Shown: positions 35,370 through 44,942, counted from the first letter of the stretch. The stretch: 64,000 nucleotides of DNA from CAXMST01 sp963712765 (GCA_963712765.1 CAVQIX010000006.1:186001-250000), one strand, 5' to 3'. A program made the numbers and translations. Notes: a model not told the origin generated them from the sequence alone.

Positions 35370-36001
35370 CTGAGGCTGGCGAGGAATGGATTCGATGCGC
35401 GCTCGGCCCCGAGAGTGGTCGTGCCCATGTGGCCGGGATAGACCGCAGTCTCATCCGGATGGGTGTCGAGAAGCTGCCCGATGCTCTCGATCAGCGTCGG
35501 GCCGTCGCCGCCGGGGAGATCGATGCGACCGACGGAGCCCGCAAAGAGCACGTCGCCACTGAACATCGCCGACTCATCGGGGATCGAGAAGGTGACGTGC
35601 CCGGGGCTGTGGCCGGGGGTGAAGATCACGTCGATCTCGAAGCCCGCCAGCTCGAGCCTCTCTCCACCGGCGATCGTGTGGTCGGCGTCGTAGCTCTCGA
35701 ACGGGCCGAATCCGGGCCAGGGGACGAAGGACATGATGTCCGCCAGCACCGGAACCTCGATCTCGGGGCAGTAGACAGGGGCGCCGGTGGCCTCGGCGAC
35801 CGGCGCGACGGCGCCTACGTGATCGAAGTGGCAGTGGGTCAGCAGTATCGCTTCGAGCTCGATTCCGAGCTCGTCGACGGCCGCGAGCAGCCGCGGTGCC
35901 TCGTCCCCGGGGTCGACGATCAGACCCTTCCCGGAGCCGTCCCTGCGGAAGATGTAGGTGTTCTCGGCGACCTGGCCGACGGTGAAGCTGCGGACGTCCA
36001 T
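35366..36001 (-). CDS. MBL-fold hydrolase, glyoxalase II-like
   Basis: 211 residues with VGQVAENTYIFRRD, the zinc motif LTHCHFDHVGAV (~residue 56), FTPGHSPGHVTF and FSGDVLFAGSVGRIDLPGGD. This is the compact glyoxalase II-like subgroup of metallo-beta-lactamase proteins, which hydrolyse thioesters or related substrates. ATG 36001 removes a basic upstream extension that belongs to the antisense of the neighbouring gene. Confidence 0.92.
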   Translation of the reverse strand: MDVRSFTVGQVAENTYIFRRDGSGKGLIVDPGDEAPRLLAAVDELGIELEAILLTHCHFDHVGAVAPVAEATGAPVYCPEIEVPVLADIMSFVPWPGFGPFESYDADHTIAGGERLELAGFEIDVIFTPGHSPGHVTFSIPDESAMFSGDVLFAGSVGRIDLPGGDGPTLIESIGQLLDTHPDETAVYPGHMGTTTLGAERASNPFLASLR

Positions 36002-36011
36002 CGGCCCGCTC

Positions 36012-36395
36012 TCAGTCCTTGCCACGCTGCTCTTGCCTGGCGAGCTTTTCGCGCTGGACCTTCGCGACCCTGCGACGGTAGAAGAAGCCATCGGTGTAGA
36101 AGCCCAGCGGCACGTAGAAGAGGGCGGCGATCACGGTGAGGACGGCCGCTCCGGCGGTCGGCTGGTCGAAGAACAGGACCGACATCGGGAACAGGAGCAG
36201 CGCGAAGAAGATGCCGCGCATCGCAGCGCCCCGCCACGTCGGGGGCTGTAGCCGGCGGTCGCCCTTGCCGCCACCCTGCTTGGCGCGTGCCATCGCCTCC
36301 TTGCGGCTTCGCGGTGTGGTCCGTCCGCGCGCCTGGATCTTTCCTGACTGGGTCCCGCGGTGCTTTCGCTTGCGGGACTTGGTGTTGCCTGGCAT
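36012..36395 (-). CDS. Small basic membrane protein
   Basis: 127 residues. The first 50 are strongly basic (KSRKRKHRGTQSGKIQARGR), followed by two hydrophobic helices (AMRGIFFALLLFPMSVLFF and AAVLTVIAALFYVPLGFYT) and a basic tail, so both ends are cytoplasmic. This is a conserved-looking arrangement of actinobacterial integral membrane proteins of unknown function. The basic tail could bind nucleic acid or ribosomes (inference). Confidence 0.8.
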   Translation of the reverse strand: MPGNTKSRKRKHRGTQSGKIQARGRTTPRSRKEAMARAKQGGGKGDRRLQPPTWRGAAMRGIFFALLLFPMSVLFFDQPTAGAAVLTVIAALFYVPLGFYTDGFFYRRRVAKVQREKLARQEQRGKD

Positions 36396-36446
36396 GGCCG
36401 AAGCCTAGATGACCGCCGCTGGCGGCACCCTGGGGCCCGGACGGAC

Positions 36447-37343
36447 TCAGGTGATCGCGTCGAGGCGGGCCTCGATGGTCATTGCGGCGGGATCGAAATC
36501 GCGGATCGGCACACGCTCGGGATAGTCGCGCAGGGCCGCCTCCGGGATCAGCCCGATCAGCTCCGCGGCTTCGACCGTCGCCCCTGCGGCCGGGGCGAGC
36601 AACTCCAGATCGGCAATCACATCGGCCAGCGGGACCGCGATCGGGTCGTGGACGTTGGTCGAGATCTGCGTGCGTCCACCGCCGAGATCGATCGCGATCG
36701 CTCGCACGCCCGACCGACCTCCTCCAGACTCGCGAATTCGGGCCGCGATCTCCCGGGCGCCCCCGATGCTCGCGCCGCTCAGCTCGAGGTTGAACGCCGC
36801 CAGTGGCGGGCGGGCGGTGATCAGAACCGCCCCGGCACTCGGGTGGGGCCGGCCGGGGCCGAGATCGGGGGTCAGCTCGCCGGACCCCATGCGCTCGATC
36901 AGAGCCGTCAGCCCGCCGCGCCGAAAGAAATGCCGCTCCCGACGCTGCTCGGCGGTCGCGAGATCCCCGTAGAGGAAGACCGGCAGCCCCCTCGAGGCGA
37001 GATCGGCGGCGAGATCGGCGGCGAGATGCCGGGCGGACTCGCGCTGCTCGGGCAGACTGAAGACCACCGGGCAGACATCGAGAACCCCGATCCGCGGGTG
37101 AACCCCCTGATGAGTGACTAGATCCACGCGCTCAATCGCCACCGACGCAGCAGCCGGCAACGCCTCGCCGAGAGCGCCCGGCTCTCCGGCCAGCGTTAGC
37201 ACGCAGCGGGCGTGGACGGGATCCCAGTGGCGATCGAGGAGCGCGGCGTGCTCGCCGACGGCCTGCTCCAGGGCCGCGATCGTCTCCGGGTCGTCGCCGA
37301 CCGAGAAGTTCGGGACCGCGAGCAGGGGACGGGCGGCGCTCAG
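36447..37343 (-). CDS. Glutamate formiminotransferase-like protein, CTG start
   Basis: About 298 residues with the FTCD N- and C-subdomain motifs: VPNFSVGDD, HPRIGVLDVCPVV, FLYGDLA, FRRGGLTALIERM, PHPSAGAVLITARPPLAAFNLEL and QISTNVHD. It would transfer a formimino or formyl group between glutamate and tetrahydrofolate. Conserved sequence begins before the first GTG (37202), at PLLAVPNFS. The only candidate start there is CTG 37343, which forms a CTGA overlap with the stop of the upstream aminopeptidase gene. No ATG, GTG or TTG occurs in frame for some 45 codons further upstream. Confidence 0.82.
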   Translation of the reverse strand: MSAARPLLAVPNFSVGDDPETIAALEQAVGEHAALLDRHWDPVHARCVLTLAGEPGALGEALPAAASVAIERVDLVTHQGVHPRIGVLDVCPVVFSLPEQRESARHLAADLAADLASRGLPVFLYGDLATAEQRRERHFFRRGGLTALIERMGSGELTPDLGPGRPHPSAGAVLITARPPLAAFNLELSGASIGGAREIAARIRESGGGRSGVRAIAIDLGGGRTQISTNVHDPIAVPLADVIADLELLAPAAGATVEAAELIGLIPEAALRDYPERVPIRDFDPAAMTIEARLDAIT

Positions 37344-38299
37344 AGCAGGAACTCGCCTTCCCGAACGACCACGGTCTCGCCGACCTCGACCGTCGGCTTG
37401 ATCACGACGCAGTCGAGATGGACCGGGACCTGGATCGTGCCCCCGATCGCAGCCGATGCCCCGAACGCGACGTGCGCTGTGCCGAGGATCTTCTCGTCCT
37501 CGAGTACGTTGCCGGTCAGTTCGGCCCGCTCGTTGGTGCCGATCCCGAGCTCAGCGACGGTGGTCGCGTCCTCGCCGTGCTCCCGCAGCAGCTCCAGCAG
37601 CCGGGCACCCTCGGGTCCGCTCGCCTCGGCCAGGCGGCCCTCGACCACCGACATCCGCACCGGCTCGGCGGGGATCCCGACGCCGGCGATGGTTCCGTCG
37701 ATCACCAGGGTGCCCTCGCAGGTCCCCTCGACGGGCGCGATGAAGCCCTCGCCACAGGGAAGGTTCCCGAACGCGGCCTCGTGCCCGAGCTCACCCGCGT
37801 CGGGTATCGCGGTGCGGCCCTCGAGCCCGAGTCGCAGGTCGGTTCCGTTGGCACAGGTGATGCGGGCGCTCGATTCGGCGCTGAGCAGGTCGGCGACGGC
37901 GCGGCCCTTGCGCCGCAACTCCGGCATGTCGGCGCTCATCACCCGCGCAAGCATCCGCTCGGTCACCCCCGGCAGGGTCGCGATTCGCGCACCGGCCTCC
38001 GATGCGGCCTTCCGCGAGGCGGTGTGACTCAGAGACTGCACCGTCGGCGCGAGAACGACGTCGGCCGCGGCCATAGCCGCGGCCACCGTCCGGGGCGGCT
38101 CGGCGGCGTGGGAGGCCCGCTCGGCCATCAGAGCGAGAACCGCGTCGGCGCCGGCCCGACCGGACTCACCACGGAGGCGTTCGCCCAGCCCGAGCGTCGC
38201 CGGGTTGGCGACGACCAGGACCTGCTCGCCATCGCGCACGGCGAGGCAGTCGACGACCACGGCTCTGACGGCCGCCGCGAGTTGGTCGGCATCGCTCAC
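37340..38299 (-). CDS. M29-family (AmpS/AmpT-like) aminopeptidase
   Basis: 319 residues. The C-terminal half has the M29 metallopeptidase signatures: ELGIGTNERAELTGNVLEDEKILGTAHVAFG (metal-binding Glu/His) and IQVPVHLDCVVIKPTVEVG. The N-terminal half is a Rossmann-like domain with GEQVLVVANPATLGLGERL. At 319 residues it is shorter than typical M29 enzymes (~370-410). It is coupled to the formiminotransferase-like gene, suggesting amino acid catabolism. Confidence 0.85.
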   Translation of the reverse strand: MSDADQLAAAVRAVVVDCLAVRDGEQVLVVANPATLGLGERLRGESGRAGADAVLALMAERASHAAEPPRTVAAAMAAADVVLAPTVQSLSHTASRKAASEAGARIATLPGVTERMLARVMSADMPELRRKGRAVADLLSAESSARITCANGTDLRLGLEGRTAIPDAGELGHEAAFGNLPCGEGFIAPVEGTCEGTLVIDGTIAGVGIPAEPVRMSVVEGRLAEASGPEGARLLELLREHGEDATTVAELGIGTNERAELTGNVLEDEKILGTAHVAFGASAAIGGTIQVPVHLDCVVIKPTVEVGETVVVREGEFLL

Positions 38300-38438
38300 G
38301 CGGCGACCCTACACCGGAGCACGCTCAGGCGCGGGCACCGACAGGCGGGCGGAGAGGTCCAATCCGGGGTTTCCCGCAGGTCAAGGCCGTGGCGATGACC
38401 GTAGTAGCTGGGGAGTGTGCTACATAACGTCCAATACC

Positions 38439-38687
38439 ATGAAGAAGTTCCTCTACAAGGTGAGTCCCTGGTTTTGGGCGCTCAGCGCCGGAGTCATCGG
38501 CCTATACCTGTTCGGCCTCCTGATGGGGGCGTTCAGTCCCGGCCAGCTCTGGGCTTGGACCGCGCTGGTCATCGTCCTCGGCGTGCTCTCCGTGCGTCAC
38601 TCGATCACGGTAAGGCGAGCCCTCCGGGAGGGCGACCCGGAGCTGAGGCGTGCCGAGGGGCGAGCGCGGGAGTCACGCGGGTTCTGA
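38439..38687 (+). CDS. Small two-helix membrane protein
   Basis: 82 residues: MKKFLYKVSPWFWALSAGVI begins the first hydrophobic helix, and LWAWTALVIVLGVLSVRHSI forms the second, followed by a charged tail (RRALREGDPELRRAEGRARE). The Lys-rich start and AT-richer 5' region (ACATAACGTCCAATACC) mark a normal gene start. Function unknown. Confidence 0.65.
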   Translation: MKKFLYKVSPWFWALSAGVIGLYLFGLLMGAFSPGQLWAWTALVIVLGVLSVRHSITVRRALREGDPELRRAEGRARESRGF

Positions 38688-38734
38688 GCCCATCGGGAGC
38701 GGAACCGCCGAGGCCGGGGCTCGCGCCCGCTCGC

Positions 38735-40472
38735 TCAGCCCGGCGGCCGTATCTTCAGCTTGCGGACCTCCGAGACTCGGCGGCCGTTGGCGTCGACCGC
38801 GACCGTGATCAGTCGCGCCGGGACCGGTTCCCGCCTGCGGGCGATCCTTCGACGTAGCCGCTTCTTGGCTCTGGGACGGAGCCCGAGCTTGATCCGCACC
38901 GGGCCGCCGCCGGCCTCCGAGCGCGCATCGCCGAGCGCCAGCTTGGCGAGCCGGACGGATCGGGGACGCGGCGTGGAGCCGTCTGCCCGGCTGACCGAGC
39001 CCAGCCCCGGGGTGCGGAGGCCGAGCGCCAGTCGTGCCGGCTCGCTCGTGCTCACCCGCACCTTGAGACCGCGCCGCAGCAGTCGCCGGAGGGAAATCCG
39101 CCGAGGGGCCCTGACTCGGAGCTCGGGCCCCGCCGGGTCGGGTCGGGGGTTGAGGGGGCCCGCGGGACGATCCTCGCCGGCCGGCGGGCCGAAGATGAAG
39201 TCGGAAGGCTGACCGCCCTTCGGCAGCCTGAACGGCCCGCTGACCTCGTAGATCGCTCCGCCACCGGCGGCTGCGCCCGGGAGCCCCGCCCGCTGGGATG
39301 TGAAGTACATGCGGTTCCCGGAGGGGTCGAAGCAGACGCCGCAGAGCTCGGACTTGGTGTGTTCGGAGCCCGGCAGGCGCAGGAACGGCGAGACCGTCCG
39401 CTCCTTCGAGATCAGCCCGATCTCGAGGTTGCCGCCGTCCTCGCAGACGAACACGTCCCCGAGCGCGTTGACGGTGACGTTGTCGACGGCGTCGAGCGAG
39501 GAACCCCGTGCCTTTGCCCGGTCGTAGAGGATCTCGAGCCTTCGCTCGCGGATGTCGTAGGCCCAGACCTTCCTGTCCCCCTTGGTCGTGAAGTAGCAGA
39601 CCCCGCGGGCGTGCCAGATGCCCTCACTCCCATCGAATCGGGTCGCCGAGGGGACCTGCAGGCGGGTTGGGGTCTCGGTCTCGACCGTGGTCGGATCGGG
39701 AACCTTCTCCCACCGGACGCGGCCGCCGGATCCAACCTGGGCGACCTCGAGCACACCCGCCGCCAAGGACGGGTAGCTATCCGGCGTGAAGCGATAGAGG
39801 CATCCCTCCGGATCGTCCTCGGTCAGATAGAGGTGGCCTTCGACCGGGTCGACGGCAGCGGCCTCGTGCCTGAAGACACCGAGCAGGGGCCGCGCTTGGG
39901 CCTCCAGCAGCGCCGGCCGGATCGCACTCCCAGATCATGCCGTCCGCGGCCTCCTCACCCGACAGCCACGTCCCCCAGGGAGTGGGACCTCCGGCGCAGT
40001 TGACGTTGGTGTCGCCGAGGATCCGGTAGGCGTCGGAGATCGTTCCGCGGCGGTCGAAGCGGATCGCCGAGGTCCCTGCGCCGACCGCGGCCAACGACTC
40101 GGAGTTGGTGACCAGTATCCAGCCGCCGTCCTCGGTCCGGAATGTCGCTTGGCCGTCGGGGAAGATCGGCAACACATAGCCGGTGCCGGCCACCGGCGTG
40201 CCGGCCCGCGCGATCAGCCTTGACTCGAAGCCCTTGGGCAGCTGGATCCCGTTCGAGTCCGGAGTCCGGAGCCTGCCGTATGGGCTGACGCCCCCCCTTG
40301 CCGGAGCCGCCAGAGCGTCGCGGAGCAGCGTCGGGCCCAGCGCCAGGCCCCCGGCCGTGACGGCCCCGGTGGCAAGCAGACGCCGGCGACTGATGCCGCC
40401 CTCGCCCCGACCCGCCGGGGGACCGCCCGTCTCCCGCTCTCCGATTGCCATGTATGCAGGTTTATCACTCAC
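38735..40472 (-). pseudogene. PhoX/DUF839-like secreted phosphatase, frameshifted
   Basis: The 5' part (40,472 to ~39,920) starts at GTG with GGGGGGTGG upstream and a twin-arginine signal (SRRRLLATGAVTAGGLAL). It continues through ILVTNSESLAAVGAG and TPWGTWLSGEEAADGMIWECDP. After that the frame turns to nonsense, while the next frame gives the expected LLGVFRHEAAAVDPVEGHLYLTED and VCYFTTKGDRKVWAYD. Removing one G from CCGGCCGG (39,911-39,920) would restore the family sequence. The C-terminus (ISLRRLLRRGLKVRVS) is an actinobacterial extracellular repeat. It is a recent pseudogene, a programmed shift or a sequencing error. Confidence 0.85.
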
Positions 40473-40500
40473 GCCACCCCCCGCTACGATTCCCGCTCCC

Positions 40501-40574
40501 GCCGGAGTAGCTCAGCTGGTTAGAGCAGCGGAATCATAATCCGCGTGTCGGGGGTTCGAGTCCCTCCTCCGGCA
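40501..40574 (+). tRNA. tRNA with anticodon CAT (Met, possibly Ile2)
   Basis: The acceptor GCCGGAG/CTCCGGC pairs fully with discriminator A at 40574. The D arm is AGCTCAGCTGGTTAGAGC and the anticodon stem GCGGA/TCCGC has loop ATCATAA (anticodon CAT). The T arm is GGGGGTTCGAGTCCCTC. G1-C72 pairing excludes the initiator. Elongator Met is preferred; an Ile2 tRNA modified by TilS cannot be excluded from sequence. CCA is not encoded. It is divergent from the frameshifted PhoX-like gene. Confidence 0.95.
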
Positions 40575-40750
40575 TGGTAGGTATTCCCAATGCGCACTGG
40601 ACTGGAAGACATGGACATGCCCTGCGGAGATGACCGGGCATTCGTCGGAGTCGACGCTCCGTTCAGCGCAACTGCTGCCACAGCGCTCGGGGCAATGGTT
40701 CCCGCGCCCTTCGATGCGCGTCCGGCTAATGCCGCCGGGCGGCGCTGGTG

Positions 40751-41968
40751 ATGAGGAGCGCGTACGGCCTAGCCGCAGCCGTTTTCGGACTTGTCGGCCT
40801 TGCCCTCGCGAGCTGCAATCCTCTTGCCGACGAGGCCTCCTCGATCCCCGAAGCGAGCGTGGACACGGTGTCGCTGAGCGACTCACCGAGCGCGTTCCGC
40901 AAGCTCTCCTACGTCGCGATCGACGGTGGGTTGCGGGGATCCGATATCGACCACGGCTACCGACTCGTCGAACGGATAGAGCTCTCCGGCGACTACGATG
41001 CGGTGAATCCTCGCGGCATCGCCGCAGATCCCGAGACCGATCGGATCTATGTCTCATACTGGGGGAAGGATCCGAACTCAGGGACGGGCCGTCTGATCGC
41101 TTTCGACCTATCACGGGGTGAGGTGGCGTACAGCAAGGAGTACTCGCCCTCAGTCGACAGCTTCGCCCTTTCGGGTGACGGTCGCAAGATTTACCTCCCC
41201 TGCTCCGAACATTCCGATTGCGACTGGTGGTGGGTGCTCGATGCCCGCACGGGACGGGAGCTCGGCCGGATCACTGTGACCCGGGGGACCCACAACACCA
41301 TCTACGGCCTGTCGGGCTCGCGAGTGTACCTGGCGAGCCTGCTCTCACCGACCCTAGCGATCGTCGATACGGAGACCGATGAGATCGTCGATGAAGTAGG
41401 GCCATTTCGGGCTTCCATTAGACCGTTCACGATCAACTCCTCCGAGACTCTCGCGTTCGTCAACGTCGACTTCCTCTCCGGGTTTGAGGTTGGCGATCTT
41501 GCCAGCGGCGAGGTCCTCCACACGGTCGAGGTCGATGGGTTTCCTCTCCGGCCCACCGACTTCCCAGACCTTCCTGTGACGCAGAGCCACGGGATCGCGC
41601 TGAGCCCCGATGAGACCGAAGTCTGGGTTGCCGATGACTTCTATGACTACCTCCACGTCTTCAATACCGACGGGCTTCCGGGCGAGGCCCCCAGGCAGGT
41701 GGCTGACGTCGCGCTCAGTGGCAGTCCAAAATGGATCAACTTCACGCGCGACGGGCGCGCGGTTCACGTGTCGACGGGTGAGATCATCGACGCACGCACC
41801 CACGAGACGATCGGGCTCGTCGAGCCCTCGCGAATCTTTCTCGAGGTTCACCAGCGCGGCGACCGGATCATCGCTGCCTTCTCGCGGTACGGCTTGGGCT
41901 ACCGGTCGGATTCGTCGAGGTTGGAACCCGGACCGGCGCAGGTGCCGCCTCGACGGGCGGCGCGTTGA
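40751..41968 (+). CDS. Lipoprotein, YVTN-type beta-propeller
   Basis: 405 residues with a lipoprotein signal (GLVGLALASC, lipobox Cys ~residue 22) and then repeated propeller blades: PETDRIYVSYWG, GRLIAFDLSRGEV, FALSGDGRKIYLP, LSPTLAIVDTETDEIVD, ALSPDETEVWVADDFYDYLHVFN. It would be anchored outside the membrane; ligand unknown. The DNA is visibly less GC-biased than its neighbours (for example 41,340-41,460), and it sits directly after a tRNA gene, as acquired genes often do. A GTG one codon upstream is an alternative start. Confidence 0.82.
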   Translation: MRSAYGLAAAVFGLVGLALASCNPLADEASSIPEASVDTVSLSDSPSAFRKLSYVAIDGGLRGSDIDHGYRLVERIELSGDYDAVNPRGIAADPETDRIYVSYWGKDPNSGTGRLIAFDLSRGEVAYSKEYSPSVDSFALSGDGRKIYLPCSEHSDCDWWWVLDARTGRELGRITVTRGTHNTIYGLSGSRVYLASLLSPTLAIVDTETDEIVDEVGPFRASIRPFTINSSETLAFVNVDFLSGFEVGDLASGEVLHTVEVDGFPLRPTDFPDLPVTQSHGIALSPDETEVWVADDFYDYLHVFNTDGLPGEAPRQVADVALSGSPKWINFTRDGRAVHVSTGEIIDARTHETIGLVEPSRIFLEVHQRGDRIIAAFSRYGLGYRSDSSRLEPGPAQVPPRRAAR

Positions 41969-42069
41969 GTGGGGTCGCCGACCACCCAGACGCGCTCGGG
42001 ATGACGCCGCGATCGCGGGCGAAGCTCGGGCTCGACCTCAGCCGCGGGTTCGACCTTGCGGCGGAGTGG

Positions 42070-42309
42070 TCAGTTCACGTAGAGGAGCAGGATCCCGAGA
42101 ACGGCAGCGACGCCGAGACTGACGACGAGCAGCACGAGGCTGCCAACGAGCATCGCGCGGGCGTGGGCGCCCTCCCCGCCCCTGGAGATCGAGATCGCGA
42201 AGTAGCAAGCGGCGGCGGCCATCGCGACGCCGACGATCAGCGCCACGATGGGAACCGTCTCGGCGCTGAGGCCCGCGCTCAAGCTGATCCAACCCATCGG
42301 AACAAGCAT
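42070..42309 (-). CDS. Small membrane protein
   Basis: 79 residues with two or three hydrophobic helices (TVPIVALIVGVAMAAAACYFAIS and AMLVGSLVLLVVSLGVAAVLGILLL), split by a short SRGGEGAHAR loop. ATG 42309 is chosen; the frame is open further upstream but with non-hydrophobic Arg/Ala-rich sequence. Function unknown. Confidence 0.65.
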   Translation of the reverse strand: MLVPMGWISLSAGLSAETVPIVALIVGVAMAAAACYFAISISRGGEGAHARAMLVGSLVLLVVSLGVAAVLGILLLYVN

Positions 42310-42377
42310 GCCTGACCTCGCCGCCGCGGGCGCGCGGGTTTGGGTGTCCGTCGAGGTGAGGCGACCGCCGCCTTCCA

Positions 42378-42406
42378 GGCGTAGTAGCACGGCTCTCCAG
42401 TGTCAA
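42378..42406 (-). promoter_or_regulatory. Possible housekeeping promoter
   Basis: The minus strand has a perfect TTGACA (42401-42406). A TAC-type -10 (TACTAC at 14 bases or TACGCC at 17) follows, ahead of the small membrane protein gene. The -10 is poor, so this rests on the -35. Confidence 0.3.
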
Positions 42407-42456
42407 CTGAGTTTGAACAGGCCTGACCGGAGAGGACCGGACGATCGCGGAGCGGG

Positions 42457-44940
42457 TCACTCGATCACGCGGAGCGTCGAGGAAACGTCCATCCGGCGCA
42501 GGCGCCTGACCGTCAGCAGCGGCGCGACGGCCATCGCGCCGGCGCCGGCCAGCGCCGCGAGCAGCACCGATGTCGGCGAGAGCGAGACCACGACTCCCAG
42601 TTCGGGCAGGACCTCCTTGAGGCTGACCTCGACGACCCAGTTGAGGATGCCGATGCCGATCGCGACGCCGAGCAGGGTCGCGAGCACGCCCATGATCAAG
42701 CTCTCGAGCACGGCGAGACGGAGCACGGTGCGGGTCGGGAGCCCATAGGCGAACATCGTCGCGTACTCGCGGGCCCGCTCATCGGCGTTGATCGCCGTCG
42801 AGTTGAAGGCGATCAACAACACCAGGGCGATCGCGATCGCGGTGACGACGCGGATCACGGCGGCGAACTCGTCCAGGCCCTTGTCGAGCGACTCGCCGAG
42901 CGCCGACGCGGCCTCGATCGAGGCCGCACCGCCGACCCCGAACAGGGCCTGCTTGGCAGCGGCGGGGTCCAGGCCCTCGGCCGGCAGCACCTCGATCCGG
43001 TTGACGCGACCCTCGAGTCCGAACTGCGCCGCCGCCCGCGGCTCGACGAACGCGGGAAAGCGGAACGGGTCCGGATGCAGGCCGCTGACCCGTACGCTGC
43101 TTACCGCGGTCTCAAACCGATCCGGCCCGACCCGGAGCGGGTGGCTGAGTTCGACCTCGTCGCCGATTGCGACTCCGAGATCATCAGCCGCGGTCTCGGC
43201 GATCAAGATCTCCCGCGGGCCGCGCGGAGTGCGACCCTGCGCGGCCCGGGGGCGCCAGACAACATCCCCCGCCGGCAGCGTCTCGACGACGACATCGATC
43301 TGCCCATCGCCCGAGCGGAGCTCGGCCGGTACGCTGATCTTGCGATCCGACCGGGCAACGGCGGGTGAGCTCTCGACCGCCGCAACCGGCCCAGCTCCCG
43401 CCGCATAGAAGCGGTCCAACGAGACCGACAACCTGTCGCGGCCACCGCTCAGCTCCTCGGCCTGGTTGCGGTCGACCGTAGCTGCGAACGAGTCGATCAT
43501 CCCCGACATCGATACGGCGACCGAGACGACGGCCGCGGTCGCGAGCACCGTCAGCAGCGTGCGCCGCGGCGCCCGCAGGACGTTGCGAGGCGGCATCTGC
43601 GCGAGGCTGTTGCCCGGAAGCGGCAGCCGGCCGAGGATCGGCGCCAGGCCGCCGCCGCGCTGGGCGCGGAAGCCGACCCGGATCGCCTCGATCGGCGTCA
43701 CTCTCAGGCCCCGGCGAACCGGCAAGGCAGCCGCGATCAGGGGGATCAGCAGCCCGATCGCCGCGGCGCGGAGAAAGGTCCCGGGCCTGAAGCCCGCCTC
43801 GACGATCGGCAGCGGCAGCTGATCGGCCAACAAGCCCCGGAGCCACTCGTTGACCAGCAGTCCGACCCCGACCCCGAGCAGGACGCCGATCACCGCGATC
43901 TGCAGGCCGAGCATCATCGGCCGCACGGCCAGGCGCTGCGGCGGCACCCCGAGCGCCATCCCGATCCCGATCTCGCGTCGCTGCGCCTCGATCGTCCGGC
44001 TGATCAGATTGAAGGCGCCGAACGCCGCTCCGGCGAGGATCAGGAAGGCGAAGACGTTGAAGAGCTGCTGGTCGTTCTCGGCGTCGTCGTAGAGGATCCG
44101 GTGCGAATCGAGGTCCTCGAGCACGCTGAGCCGGACGCCGAGCCCGGGCAGCTGGCGGCGGATCGTACGCTCGAGCTGCGCGCCGACCGCCTCGCGGTCG
44201 GCGCCCACCTTCAGGGCCAGTGCCAGGCCGTTGACCTGGCCCTGCCTGCCGGTCAGCTGCTGGGCCGTAGCGAGCGGCGCGAACACGGTCCCGAAGTCCT
44301 CGGTAGCGCTGAAGGCGCCGCCCGGCCCGGTGACCAGGAACGTCTCCGGCGAGCGGCCGAAGCCGACCAACTCGAGCGTGGCGCCGCCGGCGAGCTCGAT
44401 CGTGCCGGAGGACGCGATCCCGTTCTCCTCGGCGTAGAGCGGATCGAGCATCGCGACCGGACCGCTATCGCCACCTGACCCGAGGCCGCGACCCTGCTCG
44501 ACCGCGATCGCATCGACGCGCGGCCCCGTCACCTCGACCCCGTCGACGGTCCGATCCCCACCCAACTCCACCCCGATCAGCTGCCCGGGGGTCAGGACGG
44601 GCTGGGCGGCGAGCCCGGAGGCATCGATCTGAGTCGGGGCGACCAGTTGCTCGGCGACGTCGTCCACCGAGTCGGCCGCCGGGATCGCCGCGGCAGCAGC
44701 GCGTAAGGCCCCCTCGGGCGCGTAGCCACCTTGCTCGACGTCGACGCGTAGGTCGTGGACCGAGAGCGCCGCGAAGCTGCGGTCGTTCGAGTCGACGCGC
44801 CAGTCCCGCATGCTGCCGAGGCCGGCCGCGAGGCCGGTCCCGCCGGCGAGCAGCAGGCCGATCGCCAGCACCAGCGGCCAGCGTCGCCGCAGGTCACGCC
44901 ACGACCAGGTCAGCCAGAAGCGAGCGCCGAGGCCACCCAT
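42457..44940 (-). CDS. FtsX-like ABC transporter permease (MacB/LolCE type)
   Basis: 827 residues with an N-terminal helix (LVLAIGLLLAGGTGLAAGLG), a large extracytoplasmic MacB_PCD-like domain, and a helix block ~290-430 (LFNVFAFLILAGAAFGAFNLI, IGIGMALGVPPQRLAVRPM). A second extracytoplasmic domain and a final FtsX block follow (VLRLAVLESLIMGVLATLLGVAIGIGI ...). The product thus holds two permease halves in one chain. With the adjacent ATPase (2-base gap) it forms an exporter or a mechanotransmission complex. Substrate unknown. Confidence 0.92.
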   Translation of the reverse strand: MGGLGARFWLTWSWRDLRRRWPLVLAIGLLLAGGTGLAAGLGSMRDWRVDSNDRSFAALSVHDLRVDVEQGGYAPEGALRAAAAAIPAADSVDDVAEQLVAPTQIDASGLAAQPVLTPGQLIGVELGGDRTVDGVEVTGPRVDAIAVEQGRGLGSGGDSGPVAMLDPLYAEENGIASSGTIELAGGATLELVGFGRSPETFLVTGPGGAFSATEDFGTVFAPLATAQQLTGRQGQVNGLALALKVGADREAVGAQLERTIRRQLPGLGVRLSVLEDLDSHRILYDDAENDQQLFNVFAFLILAGAAFGAFNLISRTIEAQRREIGIGMALGVPPQRLAVRPMMLGLQIAVIGVLLGVGVGLLVNEWLRGLLADQLPLPIVEAGFRPGTFLRAAAIGLLIPLIAAALPVRRGLRVTPIEAIRVGFRAQRGGGLAPILGRLPLPGNSLAQMPPRNVLRAPRRTLLTVLATAAVVSVAVSMSGMIDSFAATVDRNQAEELSGGRDRLSVSLDRFYAAGAGPVAAVESSPAVARSDRKISVPAELRSGDGQIDVVVETLPAGDVVWRPRAAQGRTPRGPREILIAETAADDLGVAIGDEVELSHPLRVGPDRFETAVSSVRVSGLHPDPFRFPAFVEPRAAAQFGLEGRVNRIEVLPAEGLDPAAAKQALFGVGGAASIEAASALGESLDKGLDEFAAVIRVVTAIAIALVLLIAFNSTAINADERAREYATMFAYGLPTRTVLRLAVLESLIMGVLATLLGVAIGIGILNWVVEVSLKEVLPELGVVVSLSPTSVLLAALAGAGAMAVAPLLTVRRLRRMDVSSTLRVIE

Positions 44941-44942
44941 GC

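Noticed and set aside
41965..42315. A plus-strand 116-codon frame
   Set aside because: Acidic low-complexity product, antisense to the small membrane protein with clear helices.
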